From contig JBDHWF010000013.1 in NCBI GenBank assembly GCA_039810045.1, positions 1 to 47,360 on the forward strand: 47,360 nt of DNA, given 5' to 3'. This document shows, one piece after another, positions 7,799 through 16,375 of the stretch. The notes beneath the pieces were generated by a model. The model was given only the letters and a program-made list of their open reading frames with translations. It was not told the DNA's origin and made no database searches. The position numbers and the translations under genes are program-made. The first letter of the stretch is position 1, and each line of letters begins with the position of its first letter. This stretch comes from CADCWN01 sp039810045 (GTDB taxonomy: Bacteria > Chloroflexota > Chloroflexia > Thermomicrobiales > CADCWN01).

Positions 7799-8676
7799 GC
7801 TGACGCTTCCCCAGCACCAATTGGCTTATGAATCAATACTTCGATCTGCCCCGCGCTAATCTCCCGCGTTTCGTGACGATACCCAAGTTCGTCCAGGCGT
7901 GGGTAGAGATGCATCGGGCGCCGAACGTGGTGAACCAGGAGACTTTCTCCAGGCGGTAACGCGACCAGCGCTTCCATAATTTTCACCAGTGGTTCTGGCG
8001 GCACCAATTCGCTCACATCAATCGTTACCGACGCTGTAGCCGCCTGCCAGTCAAGCGGTTCGTCTGTGCGTTCTGCTGGCGGAGTTACCGTTGAAGTATT
8101 CACTGGGTCTGGCACTGATCCCGGTTGACCGCTGTTGAGGAAAAGGATCTCCCAATCATCAGCACCACGCTGGGTAGACCGGGCGATAAAGCCCCGTTTT
8201 GCCAACACTTCGTAGAGTGGTAATGGCTCAAAGGTATTGAGCAACCGTAGCACCTGCCCGACTGGCACTTGCGCTACTGCGGCCATAATCGCACTAAACG
8301 GCTCTTCACCTCGCGCCTGATATGGGCGTACATCAAGTTCTACCGCAATCGGAGCATCATCAGGCCAGGTGCTTGCCGTTGGCGGTGGAGTCGGTTCAGG
8401 GGCAGGTTCTGCTGGATTCGTATCAACCACGCCAACAGCATGATTGAGCATCGTCACCAGCGTGGCTGGTTCCAGGCCCGCCACGCGCGCCGCCTGCGCC
8501 ACGGTAACTAATTGCCCCTGCACACGGCGCATCACCGGATTCCGCAAGGCGGCGAATTTGGGGTCGATCTCCACCAGCGTCTCCAGCAGTTGCGGGTAGC
8601 GCTTCAAGACCTCACGCATCTTCCAATGTGCCAGTATCGGAGTTGCAGTTGCCTGTGTCTCTTTATCGGTCGACAT
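7795..8676 (-). CDS. DUF1858 - DUF2249 - DUF2249 protein
   Basis: A 293-residue protein with three small domains. Residues about 12-85 resemble DUF1858 (VLKRYPQLLETLVEIDPKF, then LVTVAQAARVAGLEPATLV). A Pro/Thr/Ala-rich linker follows. Residues about 112-185 are a first DUF2249 (VELDVRPYQARGEEPF, PVGQVLRLLNTFEPLPLYEVL, WEILFLNSG), and residues about 215-288 a second (VTIDVSELVPPEPLVKIMEAL, PPGESLLVHHVRRPMHLYPRL, IEVLIHKP). The two DUF2249 copies differ clearly, so the duplication is old. GGGAGGAG precedes the ATG. It overlaps the membrane protein gene by four bases. Biochemical role is unknown; redox or metallocofactor assembly for the membrane partner is an inference from context. Confidence 0.85.
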   Translation of the reverse strand: MSTDKETQATATPILAHWKMREVLKRYPQLLETLVEIDPKFAALRNPVMRRVQGQLVTVAQAARVAGLEPATLVTMLNHAVGVVDTNPAEPAPEPTPPPTASTWPDDAPIAVELDVRPYQARGEEPFSAIMAAVAQVPVGQVLRLLNTFEPLPLYEVLAKRGFIARSTQRGADDWEILFLNSGQPGSVPDPVNTSTVTPPAERTDEPLDWQAATASVTIDVSELVPPEPLVKIMEALVALPPGESLLVHHVRRPMHLYPRLDELGYRHETREISAGQIEVLIHKPIGAGEASA

Positions 8677-8728
8677 CTGCCGGCTCCTCCCTTCCTGTAC
8701 TCAACGATCTGGATCGAGTACCAATGCC

Positions 8729-9043
8729 TCAACGCCAGCCAAGCTCGGCACGACCCTCTGGGGTGATCATCTCTGGTTGCCAGCGCGGTTCCCAAACAAG
8801 GTCAACATCAACCTGTTGAATGTTGGGAAAATACATCAATACCGCCCGCTCGACAGCATCGCGGATACTGGCGTGAAGGGGGCATCCTGGCGTTGTCAGG
8901 GTCAGGGTGACAGTCACGGTGTCGTCTGCAACTGCAACGCCATAAATTAATCCCAGATCAACGATGTTGACCCCAAGCTCTGGATCGATCACTTCCCGTA
9001 ACGCCGCCTTGACTAATCCCTCGCTCACAAGAAAATCTGCCAT
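8729..9043 (-). CDS. DUF59 / MIP18-family metal-sulfur cluster protein
   Basis: A 104-residue protein of the DUF59 family (PaaD, SufT, MIP18-like), which helps insert iron-sulfur clusters into target enzymes. Family hallmarks are REVIDPELGVNIVDLGLIYGV at residues about 16-36, followed by VTVTLTLTTPGCPLHASI with the conserved cysteine in TTPGCP, and the C-terminal VDVDLVWEPRWQPEMITPEGR. The frame is open 44 codons further upstream, but GAAGGAG six bases before the ATG at 9043 and the family alignment fix the start here. It sits in the middle of the DUF2249 operon, suggesting that one operon product carries a cluster or other metal centre. Confidence 0.92.
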   Translation of the reverse strand: MADFLVSEGLVKAALREVIDPELGVNIVDLGLIYGVAVADDTVTVTLTLTTPGCPLHASIRDAVERAVLMYFPNIQQVDVDLVWEPRWQPEMITPEGRAELGWR

Positions 9044-9093
9044 CGCCTGCTCCTTCGCAATGTGCCGCCGCAATTGCCGCAGTGGCATAGGCT

Positions 9094-9609
9094 TTACCAG
9101 GGTAAGCCCCGAACCACTGCGACGGCCAGGATCACAATCATCAGGGCCAGCAATCCCGTCACCCGCGCCAACCATGCCGCCCGCCGCCGCAGCGCGTTGA
9201 TCTCCGCCTGCATCGCCGCCGTTGGTTGTGCGCCAGCAGCAGCGTGAGCGCGGGTACTGGCTGGGCCAACAATAAAGTCATGGATCGCACTGACCACCAC
9301 CATCACGGCGATCAGGATCAGCTTTGCGACAATCAGCTGCCCCGCGAGCGTCTCCAAGATCGCCCCAGACCAGAAGCTATTCCAGGTAATCCCACGAAAA
9401 GCGAGATTGAAGACCCCTGTAATCACCAACAATACCAAACAGATCCAACCCAGCGGTCGGAATTGCGAGGCTACGGCAGTGACCATTGCCGCCCGCTCCG
9501 TTGCGGGCAACCGTCTGGCAACTGGCACAACAACCAGAGCAAGAAAGAAGATACCGCCAACCCAGATAATCGCACTCAGGATATGGATAAGAATATTGAG
9601 GTGATACAC
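9094..9609 (-). CDS. CopD-like / DUF2269-type four-helix membrane protein
   Basis: A 171-residue integral membrane protein with four predicted helices, matching the CopD copper-resistance domain group. The first helix has the typical MYHLNILIHILSAIIWVGGIFF with histidines near its start; later helices contain WICLVLLVITGVFNLAF, LIVAKLILIAVMVVVSAIHDF and LLALMIVILAVAVV. CopD proteins are proposed to move or bind copper, or to bind heme; a copper link suits a bacterium with NirK and cupredoxins. The start is GTG at 9609 with only a weak GAGAAAG ribosome binding site, unlike its neighbours. It is the first gene of the five-gene minus-strand operon. Confidence 0.8.
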   Translation of the reverse strand: MYHLNILIHILSAIIWVGGIFFLALVVVPVARRLPATERAAMVTAVASQFRPLGWICLVLLVITGVFNLAFRGITWNSFWSGAILETLAGQLIVAKLILIAVMVVVSAIHDFIVGPASTRAHAAAGAQPTAAMQAEINALRRRAAWLARVTGLLALMIVILAVAVVRGLPW

Positions 9610-10103
9610 CGTTTTTACTTTCTCAATACACCAACGAAAACGTTATCCTGTTGTGCGATCCATCAGCCGTTGCGCCAACTAGCGCACCTTCGCACCAGTG
9701 GTAGTACGAGCGATCAGCCTCCCCTTATAAGAACTATACTGTGCCTATTCATTGCTCACACCGGCCCCCAGGGTAGTCTATTCCTATCTACTAGGGTTGC
9801 TTCGATGCATCAGCTGTCGGGAAAACACCCACAGGAATTCCGGGCGGCACCAAGGGTGAGGCGGCGCAGGAGCCGGGAGGTCTGATTGGATCAGCGAGTA
9901 AAATCTATTCATGCTCGCGCTTGGAACACGAAACAAGATCGGCTGCTGTACGTAGAGAGAAAGTGGGTGGTGAATAACGTATAATATCGCAAAAGCACTA
10001 CTATCATCGCCTTCAACAGTTCACCTACTTGTGTTATGCACGGTTGGCTAAGAACACAGTGTAGTTGCCTGAGATAGTACGCGAGGAATAACAAGGGGAA
10101 ACC
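9610..10103. other. Intergenic region between divergent operons
   Basis: About 494 bases separate the CopD-like gene (minus) from the cNMP-FHA-ABC transporter gene (plus). Promoters for both must lie here. TATAAT at 9980-9985 and TATACT at 9735-9740 are good -10 hexamers on the plus strand, but neither has a convincing -35 box. I see no clear FNR-type TTGAT-N4-ATCAA dyad and no credible gene. Confidence 0.5.
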
Positions 10104-12614
10104 ATGATCAGCGGTCATCCAAGTAACCAGGTCTCCCAGGACTCCTTAGTGATCGCCCTCGCCAGAAATCAACTATTTCAAGGCTTGCCAGAGGCTGACC
10201 TGCGGACGATTGCTGGTTGGCTTCGCCCGGTAGATGTTGTAGCCGGGACAGTCGTCTGTCGGCAGGGCGACCCAGCAGCGGAGATGTATCTGATCGAGAG
10301 CGGGCAGGTACAAATTGCTCCTGATCACGGACGCTATATCTACGATTATTTAGGGCCAGGGGCCTTCTTCGGTGAAATTGCCCTCCTGGGTGATGGACGA
10401 CGCACGGCTACCGTAACGGTCACTATGCCGGGCCGCTTCTGGGTCATTCCCAAAGAGGCATTCGACTATTTACTTAAAGAACGCCCGCAGTTACGCACCA
10501 TGCTCGTGCGTGTTGCCGCTGATCGGATGCAGATGCAACACGCCCATGCCACGCCAGCGCAGGCCGCTGCACCAATCCAGGCGGCACCACCAGCGCCACC
10601 ACGCCCCGCTGTAGGTAGCACCAACGAGCGTCAGGCAGTCAGTTTCCCACTAGGGAAAACCACCTTACTGCTTGGGAGACACCAGACCTGTGATGTGGTC
10701 ATCGCTGATCCGCAAGTATCTCGTTTCCACGCCCGGATCGATCAGGCCAGCCCGAATCAGGCGACAATCACCGATCTGGAATCGTCGAATGGTGTCTACG
10801 TCAATCAGGTACGCATTCCACCCAACACGCCATACCCCCTACGCAATGGCGACGAATTTTGGGTAGGCCGCAATCCATACCGCTTTGAGGATATGGATGT
10901 TGTGCAGTTTGCCCGCCCCGCTGGCGTCAAGCTCGATGCCTATCATCTGACACGCATTGTCGGCAAGAAAAAGCAGATCACGATTCTCAATGACATCTCG
11001 CTCTCAATTCAGCCAGGTGAATTCGTCGCGGTCGTTGGTGGTTCTGGAGCTGGCAAGTCAACATTGTTGAGCGCCCTCACTGGCTTCACGCCAGCGACTG
11101 AAGGGCGTGTCTTCTACAACGGTATCGACTATTACCAGCACTTCGACCTCTTTCGCACCTCGCTCGGCTATGTGCCACAGGATGACATCATCCATAAGCA
11201 ACTCACCGTACAACAGGTGCTGCACTATGCCGCTCGCTTGCGCCTCCCACCAGATACGACTGAACAGGAGCGCTCGCAGCTAGTTGAAGCGGCGATGCAA
11301 CAATTGCAACTGACCGAACGCCGGGATACGCAAGTCAGTGAACTGTCTGGGGGGCAGCGCAAGCGGGTGTCGATTGGGGTGGAACTTCTGAACCAACCGG
11401 GCCTGTTCTTCTTGGATGAACCAACTTCTGGCCTTGACCCAGGCCTGGAAGAAACGATGATGTACCTCTTCCGCGATCTCTCGCGGCAGGGCCGCACGGT
11501 GATCGTGATCACCCACGCAACGAAAAATATCAACACCTGCGACAAGGTGATCTTCCTCGCCCGGGGCGGCTACCTCGCCTTTTATGGCACCCCAAAGGAA
11601 GCGCTCGAATACTTTGGGGTGGACGATTTCACTGGGATCTATCGGCGGTTAGAAACCGAAGGTAGCCCCGCCGAGTGGGCACAGCACTTCGTCCAAACCA
11701 CCCTGTATCAACGCAATATCGTTGAACAGTTGAATCAGAATCTGGCTGTGCAGGGCGCCAACCAGGGGCCAGTGACCCAAACAGTCAAGAAGCCAACACC
11801 TTCTGCCCTACGCCAGTATTTCGTCCTAGTTGGTCGCTACCTGGCGATTCTCCGCCGTGATCGTGCCCTGCTCGCGATCTTCTTCCTGCAACCGCCCGTG
11901 ATCGCCTTTGCCCTGACGGGGATGTTTAAGCGCGATCTCTTTGACTCCGACCCGCAAAAGGCAGTTTTCTTGATGTTCATCACAACTGTTGCCTCGATCT
12001 TCCTGGGGGCGATGAACTCAGCCCGGGAGATCACGAAGGAGAACGCGATCTATATTCGTGAACGGCTGGTCAATCTGAAGATCCTCCCGTATGTCGCCTC
12101 AAAAGTTTCGGTACTCGGCCTACTGAGTTTCTTCCAGGCGGCGATCTTCCTGCTGGTCATTGCTGGCCGCGTCGCCATGCCCTCTGATCAGGGAGCGTGG
12201 ATGGTACCGAAGCTGTATCTGACCCTCTCGCTGGCAAATCTCGGTGGGATGGCGATGGGCCTGATGATCTCGGCACTGGTCAATAATGAGGACAAGGCAA
12301 CGGGGCTAGTTCCAATGGTCATTCTGCCGCAAATGTCCCTGGCCGGGGCGATGATTCCTGTCTCCGCAATGCCGAAGGCTGGGGGGTTAATCTCAAATCT
12401 TGCCATCAGCCGCTGGGCCTTTGAAAATATGGCGATCACCACTGGACTCAGTGCGCGACTGGACACCCTCGTTGAGCAGCACAAGATGCCGGAAAATGTA
12501 TATAAGGAAGTCTTCACCAGCAGCCAACCGTTGCACTGGATTGTCTTAATCAGTTATGTCGTCATCCTGCTGATTCTGGCGACACTGCTGGTGAAACGTA
12601 AAGACGTACGCTAA
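10104..12614 (+). CDS. ABCG-type ABC transporter with N-terminal cyclic-nucleotide-binding and FHA domains
   Basis: An 836-residue single-chain half transporter with two regulatory domains. Residues about 20-135 form a cyclic-nucleotide-binding domain (NQLFQGLPEADLRTIAGWL, CRQGDPAAEMYLIESGQVQI, FFGEIALLGDGRRTATV). Residues about 180-270 form an FHA phosphothreonine-binding domain (LLLGRHQTCDVVIADPQVSR, ITDLESSNGVYVNQVRI). The ATPase follows at about 285-510: Walker A GGSGAGKS at 312-319, signature LSGGQRKRVSIG, Walker B LFFLDEPTSGLD. Residues about 565-836 are an ABC2-type membrane domain with six hydrophobic segments. The order ATPase-then-membrane is that of the ABCG exporters. GGGG precedes the ATG. 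It heads a same-strand run ending at 19985, so it may export or flip that cluster's product, under nucleotide and phosphorylation control. Substrate unknown. Confidence 0.93.
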   Translation: MISGHPSNQVSQDSLVIALARNQLFQGLPEADLRTIAGWLRPVDVVAGTVVCRQGDPAAEMYLIESGQVQIAPDHGRYIYDYLGPGAFFGEIALLGDGRRTATVTVTMPGRFWVIPKEAFDYLLKERPQLRTMLVRVAADRMQMQHAHATPAQAAAPIQAAPPAPPRPAVGSTNERQAVSFPLGKTTLLLGRHQTCDVVIADPQVSRFHARIDQASPNQATITDLESSNGVYVNQVRIPPNTPYPLRNGDEFWVGRNPYRFEDMDVVQFARPAGVKLDAYHLTRIVGKKKQITILNDISLSIQPGEFVAVVGGSGAGKSTLLSALTGFTPATEGRVFYNGIDYYQHFDLFRTSLGYVPQDDIIHKQLTVQQVLHYAARLRLPPDTTEQERSQLVEAAMQQLQLTERRDTQVSELSGGQRKRVSIGVELLNQPGLFFLDEPTSGLDPGLEETMMYLFRDLSRQGRTVIVITHATKNINTCDKVIFLARGGYLAFYGTPKEALEYFGVDDFTGIYRRLETEGSPAEWAQHFVQTTLYQRNIVEQLNQNLAVQGANQGPVTQTVKKPTPSALRQYFVLVGRYLAILRRDRALLAIFFLQPPVIAFALTGMFKRDLFDSDPQKAVFLMFITTVASIFLGAMNSAREITKENAIYIRERLVNLKILPYVASKVSVLGLLSFFQAAIFLLVIAGRVAMPSDQGAWMVPKLYLTLSLANLGGMAMGLMISALVNNEDKATGLVPMVILPQMSLAGAMIPVSAMPKAGGLISNLAISRWAFENMAITTGLSARLDTLVEQHKMPENVYKEVFTSSQPLHWIVLISYVVILLILATLLVKRKDVR

Positions 12615-12660
12615 CAACGGCAGCATCCAGACTAGACGACTGATGAGGGGCCACTCAGCT

Positions 12661-13494
12661 ATGACCCAAATTGTTGATCTGAGCGTAACACTGATGGAGA
12701 ACGGCAGCGAACCGTTGCCGCCAAAGATCACGTATCACGACCACGCCTGGGGCGCGTCGCGGATGGCGCTCGCACCAGCTCAGGATAAACGCTCCTGGGG
12801 TCGCACGTTGCGCAACGTTGCTGCGGGGTTCATCAGCGGACGCCGTGTTCATCAGAAAGACTTCCCCAATGGCGAGGCATTAGCCTGGGAGTCGATTCGT
12901 ACAGATACGCACCATGGCACCCATGTCGATGCCCCGCGTCACTATGGCCCCACGGTGGCCGGACAACCAGCACGGACCATCGAGGAGATGCCGCTAGACT
13001 GGTTCTTCCGGCCAGGTGTTCGCTTAGATTTTCGGCATAAACCTGTTGGGGCCACCATTGCCGTTGCCGATTTGCAACGCGCCCTCCAGGCGATTGACTA
13101 TCACCTGCAACCATTCGACATTGTGCTGCTCTGGACAGGGGCTGATACGCTGTGGGGGCAACCGCAATACCTGGAACGCTATTCTGGCCTGAATGCCGCC
13201 AGTACACACTGGTTGCTCGATCAGGGTGTCAAGGTCATCGGGACCGACGCCTGGAGTATTGATCGTCCGCCACAGTTCATGGGGCGTGATTTCGTCCAAA
13301 CAGGCAACCTGGACTATCTCTGGCCCGCCCATTTCGTTGGGCGTGAGCGTGAATATTGCCAGATCGAGAAACTCGCGAATCTTGGCGCATTACCAGCACC
13401 TACTGGCTACAAGGTTGCTTGCTTTCCGGCCAAGATCGCCCATGCCAGTGCTGGCTGGACACGCGCCGTAGCAATTCTGGATCGCGATATGTGA
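12661..13494 (+). CDS. Cyclase family protein (kynurenine formamidase-like metal hydrolase)
   Basis: A 277-residue member of the cyclase/formamidase family. The diagnostic metal-binding motif HHGTHVDAPRHYG is present at about residues 85-97, followed by the GVRLDF, DIVLLWTGAD and VKVIGTDAWSIDRPP strands. Members hydrolyse formamides (kynurenine formamidase), open isatin rings, or take part in polyketide cyclisation in some actinobacteria. The ATG at 12661 is chosen because its sequence, MTQIVDLSVTLMENG, is the normal family start and a GAGGGG lies upstream; an ATG 18 bases earlier has no ribosome binding site. It follows the ABC transporter by 46 bases, so co-transcription is likely. With a ketosynthase pair downstream, a ring-forming or lactone-opening role is tempting, but this is inference. 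Confidence 0.9.
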   Translation: MTQIVDLSVTLMENGSEPLPPKITYHDHAWGASRMALAPAQDKRSWGRTLRNVAAGFISGRRVHQKDFPNGEALAWESIRTDTHHGTHVDAPRHYGPTVAGQPARTIEEMPLDWFFRPGVRLDFRHKPVGATIAVADLQRALQAIDYHLQPFDIVLLWTGADTLWGQPQYLERYSGLNAASTHWLLDQGVKVIGTDAWSIDRPPQFMGRDFVQTGNLDYLWPAHFVGREREYCQIEKLANLGALPAPTGYKVACFPAKIAHASAGWTRAVAILDRDM

Positions 13495-13513
13495 TAGAAC
13501 CAGCGCCACCTAC

Positions 13514-13529
13514 GTTCTACTGTTAGAAC
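13514..13529 (+). promoter_or_regulatory. Short dyad before the stand-alone cNMP-binding gene
   Basis: GTTCTA and TAGAAC flank CTGT, a perfect 6-bp inverted repeat 12 bases before the AGGGAG ribosome binding site. It could be a small operator or mRNA hairpin. It is short enough to be chance. Confidence 0.2.
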
Positions 13530-13552
13530 AACGTTGCCGAAAGGGAGTGATG

Positions 13553-14032
13553 ATGAGCGGGATTCCATTAGGACAGATCGATACCGAAGGGCAGATTGAT
13601 CGGGTTGCCCTCCTCCGCGGGATGCCCCTCTTTGCCAGTCTCAGCGACGATCGCCTGCACACATTAGCGGCAGTAACGCGGGCCTGTCAATATCCTGATG
13701 GCGCAGAAATTATTGAGGAAGGCGATCTTCCCGTACCCGAAAATGATGGGCTGTATCTCTTGATCAATGGTACTGCGGTCGTGACTAAAGGAGCGAATGG
13801 TAACGACACTGGTACTGAGCTAGCGACACTTGGCCCGGGCGAATTCTTTGGCGAGATGGCGCTATTAGATGGGTATCCGCGCTCAGCATCAGTCTTTGCC
13901 ACATCCGAAGTGTTATGCCTGATTCTCAGCCGCACCGATCTCCATCGCATCCTCCGCAGCGACCCCGAAATCGCGCTGAAGATGCTAGCCGTGCTCTCGC
14001 AGCGGTTACGGGCCGTTGATCAACGATCTTGA
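13553..14032 (+). CDS. Stand-alone cyclic-nucleotide-binding domain protein
   Basis: A 159-residue protein that is almost entirely one cyclic-nucleotide-binding domain. Features are LLRGMPLFASLSDDRLHTL, the barrel strands IIEEGDLPVP and GLYLLINGTAVV, and the phosphate-binding cassette GEFFGEMALLDGYPRSASV. The C-terminal helix ends within about 25 residues, so there is no helix-turn-helix and it is not a Crp/Fnr transcription factor. AGGGAG spaces best to the ATG at 13553; ATG 13550 and GTG 13547 are alternatives. The same domain heads the ABC transporter three genes upstream, which suggests a shared ligand or a regulatory subunit for a complex made by the neighbours. No adenylate cyclase is visible in the window. 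Confidence 0.88.
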   Translation: MSGIPLGQIDTEGQIDRVALLRGMPLFASLSDDRLHTLAAVTRACQYPDGAEIIEEGDLPVPENDGLYLLINGTAVVTKGANGNDTGTELATLGPGEFFGEMALLDGYPRSASVFATSEVLCLILSRTDLHRILRSDPEIALKMLAVLSQRLRAVDQRS

Positions 14033-14079
14033 ACTAAGCCCCGCCTAACGGATGTCAGTCTCACACTATGGGAGCAATC

Positions 14080-15288
14080 ATGATTGAGCAGGACAAACAA
14101 TCGGGCGATAAGCAACGTCGGCGCTGGTATTTCCTGGGCCTGGGACTGTTAGGTCTGGGGGCATCCGGGGCAGCAATCGCGGCTCAGCGCCGCCGTGCAA
14201 CTACCCAGGTCTTTCTCCCCGCAGGGAAGAGCGACGCGCTCGATCCAGCGATCTGGACTGCGCTCCTCCATCCCGGCAATGCGGAGAAAAATGATGCCGT
14301 CGCCAAAGTACGTTCACGCGGGGAAGACGCGCACTATACGCAGGCGTTAGTACAAGTACTGAGCGACCCGTTTGACTACCCACTGCCCCAACGCCGCGCT
14401 GCCGGAGAAGCCCTGGGGCAACTGGGCGACCCCCGCATTCAGACGACTGATCCAGCGATGGTGCGGGTGCCTGCTGGCGCATTCCGCATGGGGACGCCGG
14501 AAGCAGATGCCCCCGCAATCATTGCCGAATACGCCCACGCGCACGTTATCCCGCGCTTCCTGGCAAAGGAGGCACCCCAGCATCACGTTGACGTTGGCGA
14601 GTTCCTGATTGGCAAATACCCGGTCACAAATCAGGAGTATGCCGAATTCATCCGGGCCACTGGTCATGGTATCCCCGACTCATGGGACGGCCCTGACTAC
14701 CCGGTTGGTAAAGCGAATCATCCTGTGGCCCGGATCAGCCACGCCGATGCCGAAGCGTATTGTGCCTGGTTGAAGGAGCGAACGGGGCGACCATTTCGCT
14801 TGCCCACCGAGGCCGAATGGGAAAAAGCAGCGCGTGGCACTGATGGACGCACTTATCCGTGGGGGAACGATTTTGATCCCGACCGTTGCAATACGTTAGA
14901 GGGACACACCTTCGCCACGCTCTACAAACGGGCGCGCCCGCTCTATAAGCTCGTCATGCGCGTCGGGGCGTTTGTTGTCGATAATGGCTTGATCGGGGAT
15001 AACTTCGACAAAGTGCTGGCGACCACACCAGTGGGGATCTATCCCGATGGAGCCTCCCCGTATGGAGCGCTCGATATGGGTGGCAATGCCGAGGAATGGG
15101 TTGCCGACCAGTTTGCCCTCTACCCTGGCTATCCTTACGGTGACGAATACGACTGGAGCGCCGAAGATTGGGTCTGTCGGGGGGGGGCCTGGAATCGTCC
15201 GGGCGATGTGGCCCGAACGGCGCGGCGACACGGCAACTTTGTGAAGACAGGTTCCATCGGGTTACGGCTCGCCTGCGATCCTGATTAA
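14080..15288 (+). CDS. Membrane-anchored formylglycine-generating-enzyme-like (FGE-sulfatase domain) protein, probably non-catalytic as FGE
   Basis: A 402-residue protein. Residues about 13-38 are a Gly/Ala-rich membrane anchor flanked by arginines (RRRWYFLGLGLLGLGASG, then QRRR). Residues about 60-125 look HEAT-like (YTQALVQVLSD, RRAAGEALGQLGDPR). Residues about 127-402 are an SUMF1/FGE domain: MVRVPAGAFRMGTPEAD, YPVTNQEYAEFIRATG, LPTEAEWEKAARG, YPWGNDFDPDRCN, GNAEEWVADQ, VCRGGAWNRPGDVARTARR. In true FGEs a cysteine pair follows the RGGS motif; here the region reads RGGAWNRPGDVARTARR without cysteine. An insert of about 40 residues (THTFA-type stretch to DKVLAT) separates RCN from TTPVG. The ATG at 14080 follows GGGAG by six bases. 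FGE activity is unlikely; a binding, hydroxylating or scaffolding role is open. Confidence 0.88.
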   Translation: MIEQDKQSGDKQRRRWYFLGLGLLGLGASGAAIAAQRRRATTQVFLPAGKSDALDPAIWTALLHPGNAEKNDAVAKVRSRGEDAHYTQALVQVLSDPFDYPLPQRRAAGEALGQLGDPRIQTTDPAMVRVPAGAFRMGTPEADAPAIIAEYAHAHVIPRFLAKEAPQHHVDVGEFLIGKYPVTNQEYAEFIRATGHGIPDSWDGPDYPVGKANHPVARISHADAEAYCAWLKERTGRPFRLPTEAEWEKAARGTDGRTYPWGNDFDPDRCNTLEGHTFATLYKRARPLYKLVMRVGAFVVDNGLIGDNFDKVLATTPVGIYPDGASPYGALDMGGNAEEWVADQFALYPGYPYGDEYDWSAEDWVCRGGAWNRPGDVARTARRHGNFVKTGSIGLRLACDPD

Positions 15289-15349
15289 GACTGGTAATAC
15301 GCCTGAGTCATACCCATACGTCGTACTACAGCAGAGGATACAAGAACGA

Positions 15350-16375
15350 ATGCGCGAAGAGATTCAACAACAATCCCACCGTACCCGCTGGATCGCCGCG
15401 GTTAGCGCGATCGGCATGGCGGCTGGGGCAATCTATTTTCGACGGCAGCGCAAGAGCAAGGCAGCGCAGCCATTGCCGCTCCTCGCCGATCTCGTCAGTG
15501 ATGATGAGTTCCTGGCAGATGAGCAATTCATCCAGGAGCACTATCAACCAGCGACGATTGAAGGCTGGTCAACAAAGATCTTTGATCAGGGCCAGGGCGA
15601 AGCGATCGTCTTTGTACCGATTATTCGGGGGCTGGAAGTGGTCTATGCCAAACAGCTTCGCGCCTTCGCTGCAACCAATCGGGTATTGCTCTATGAGCGC
15701 ACCGAAAGCCTGGACGCCCCAGTCTATGTCGAAGCACGGGTTGACGAAATCCGCAAACTGCTTGACCACCTACAGATTCCCCGTGCCCATATTGTTGGCC
15801 TGGGCGATGCCGGAGTACCAACGTTCAACTTTGGACGGATGCACCCAGATCGTTGCCTCTCGCTCACCTCGCTCTGCCTCGGCCCGCGCTATCGGGTGCC
15901 ACCATACTGGCTGAATGAAGGGATCATTAATCCGCTGACTGAACGCCTACCGATCGAAGGGCTGGTGCCAAACGCAGTGATCCGCGCCATGATTATCAAG
16001 GCCACGACGGGCGGCGGGCGGCTCCCGGCCCACCTGATTGGTCACATGGTCGACCATATTCCTGAGCAAATGCGCGTTCATAAATATTCAGTGCTGCCAG
16101 TCACCCATCACCACGAAATGCGCGACTGGGCACAAACCCTGACCGTGCCAACATTACTGATCAATCGCGATGATGACCCATTGGCCCCAGTTTCGGAGAT
16201 GCAAGAACTTCTGGAACAACTGCCAAACTGCTATGGGCTGAAAGTGCTGCGCGATGGTGGGCGCTTCATCACCTACACCTGGGCGGATGTCGTGACCCGC
16301 CTGCTGCAAGAATTCTTTGCCGCAGTTACGGCAGGCACTCCTCGACAGGCGACGATGGAGGTAGTGACAGCATGA
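15350..16375 (+). CDS. Membrane-anchored alpha/beta-hydrolase-fold protein with degenerate triad (copy 1)
   Basis: A 341-residue protein with an N-terminal anchor (RTRWIAAVSAIGMAAGAIYF, then RRQRKSK) and an alpha/beta-hydrolase fold: GEAIVFVPI, NRVLLYERTE, VDEIRKLLDHLQIPRAHIVG, VPTLLINRDDDPLAP. At the nucleophile elbow the usual G-x-S-x-G reads GLGDAG, with Gly152 where serine belongs. The acid position (RDDDP) is kept, but the histidine position near the C-terminus reads DGGRFITY, with Arg305 in place of His. It is therefore unlikely to be a classical esterase. The last four bases, ATGA, overlap the start of a paralogue. It could be a binding protein, a scaffold, or an enzyme with altered chemistry using Asp153. 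Confidence 0.85.
   Translation: MREEIQQQSHRTRWIAAVSAIGMAAGAIYFRRQRKSKAAQPLPLLADLVSDDEFLADEQFIQEHYQPATIEGWSTKIFDQGQGEAIVFVPIIRGLEVVYAKQLRAFAATNRVLLYERTESLDAPVYVEARVDEIRKLLDHLQIPRAHIVGLGDAGVPTFNFGRMHPDRCLSLTSLCLGPRYRVPPYWLNEGIINPLTERLPIEGLVPNAVIRAMIIKATTGGGRLPAHLIGHMVDHIPEQMRVHKYSVLPVTHHHEMRDWAQTLTVPTLLINRDDDPLAPVSEMQELLEQLPNCYGLKVLRDGGRFITYTWADVVTRLLQEFFAAVTAGTPRQATMEVVTA

Noticed and set aside
9909..10118. 69-residue hydrophobic minus-strand open frame
   Set aside because: Lies in the promoter region of the ABC transporter gene and overlaps its start; no ribosome binding site or family. Likely chance.
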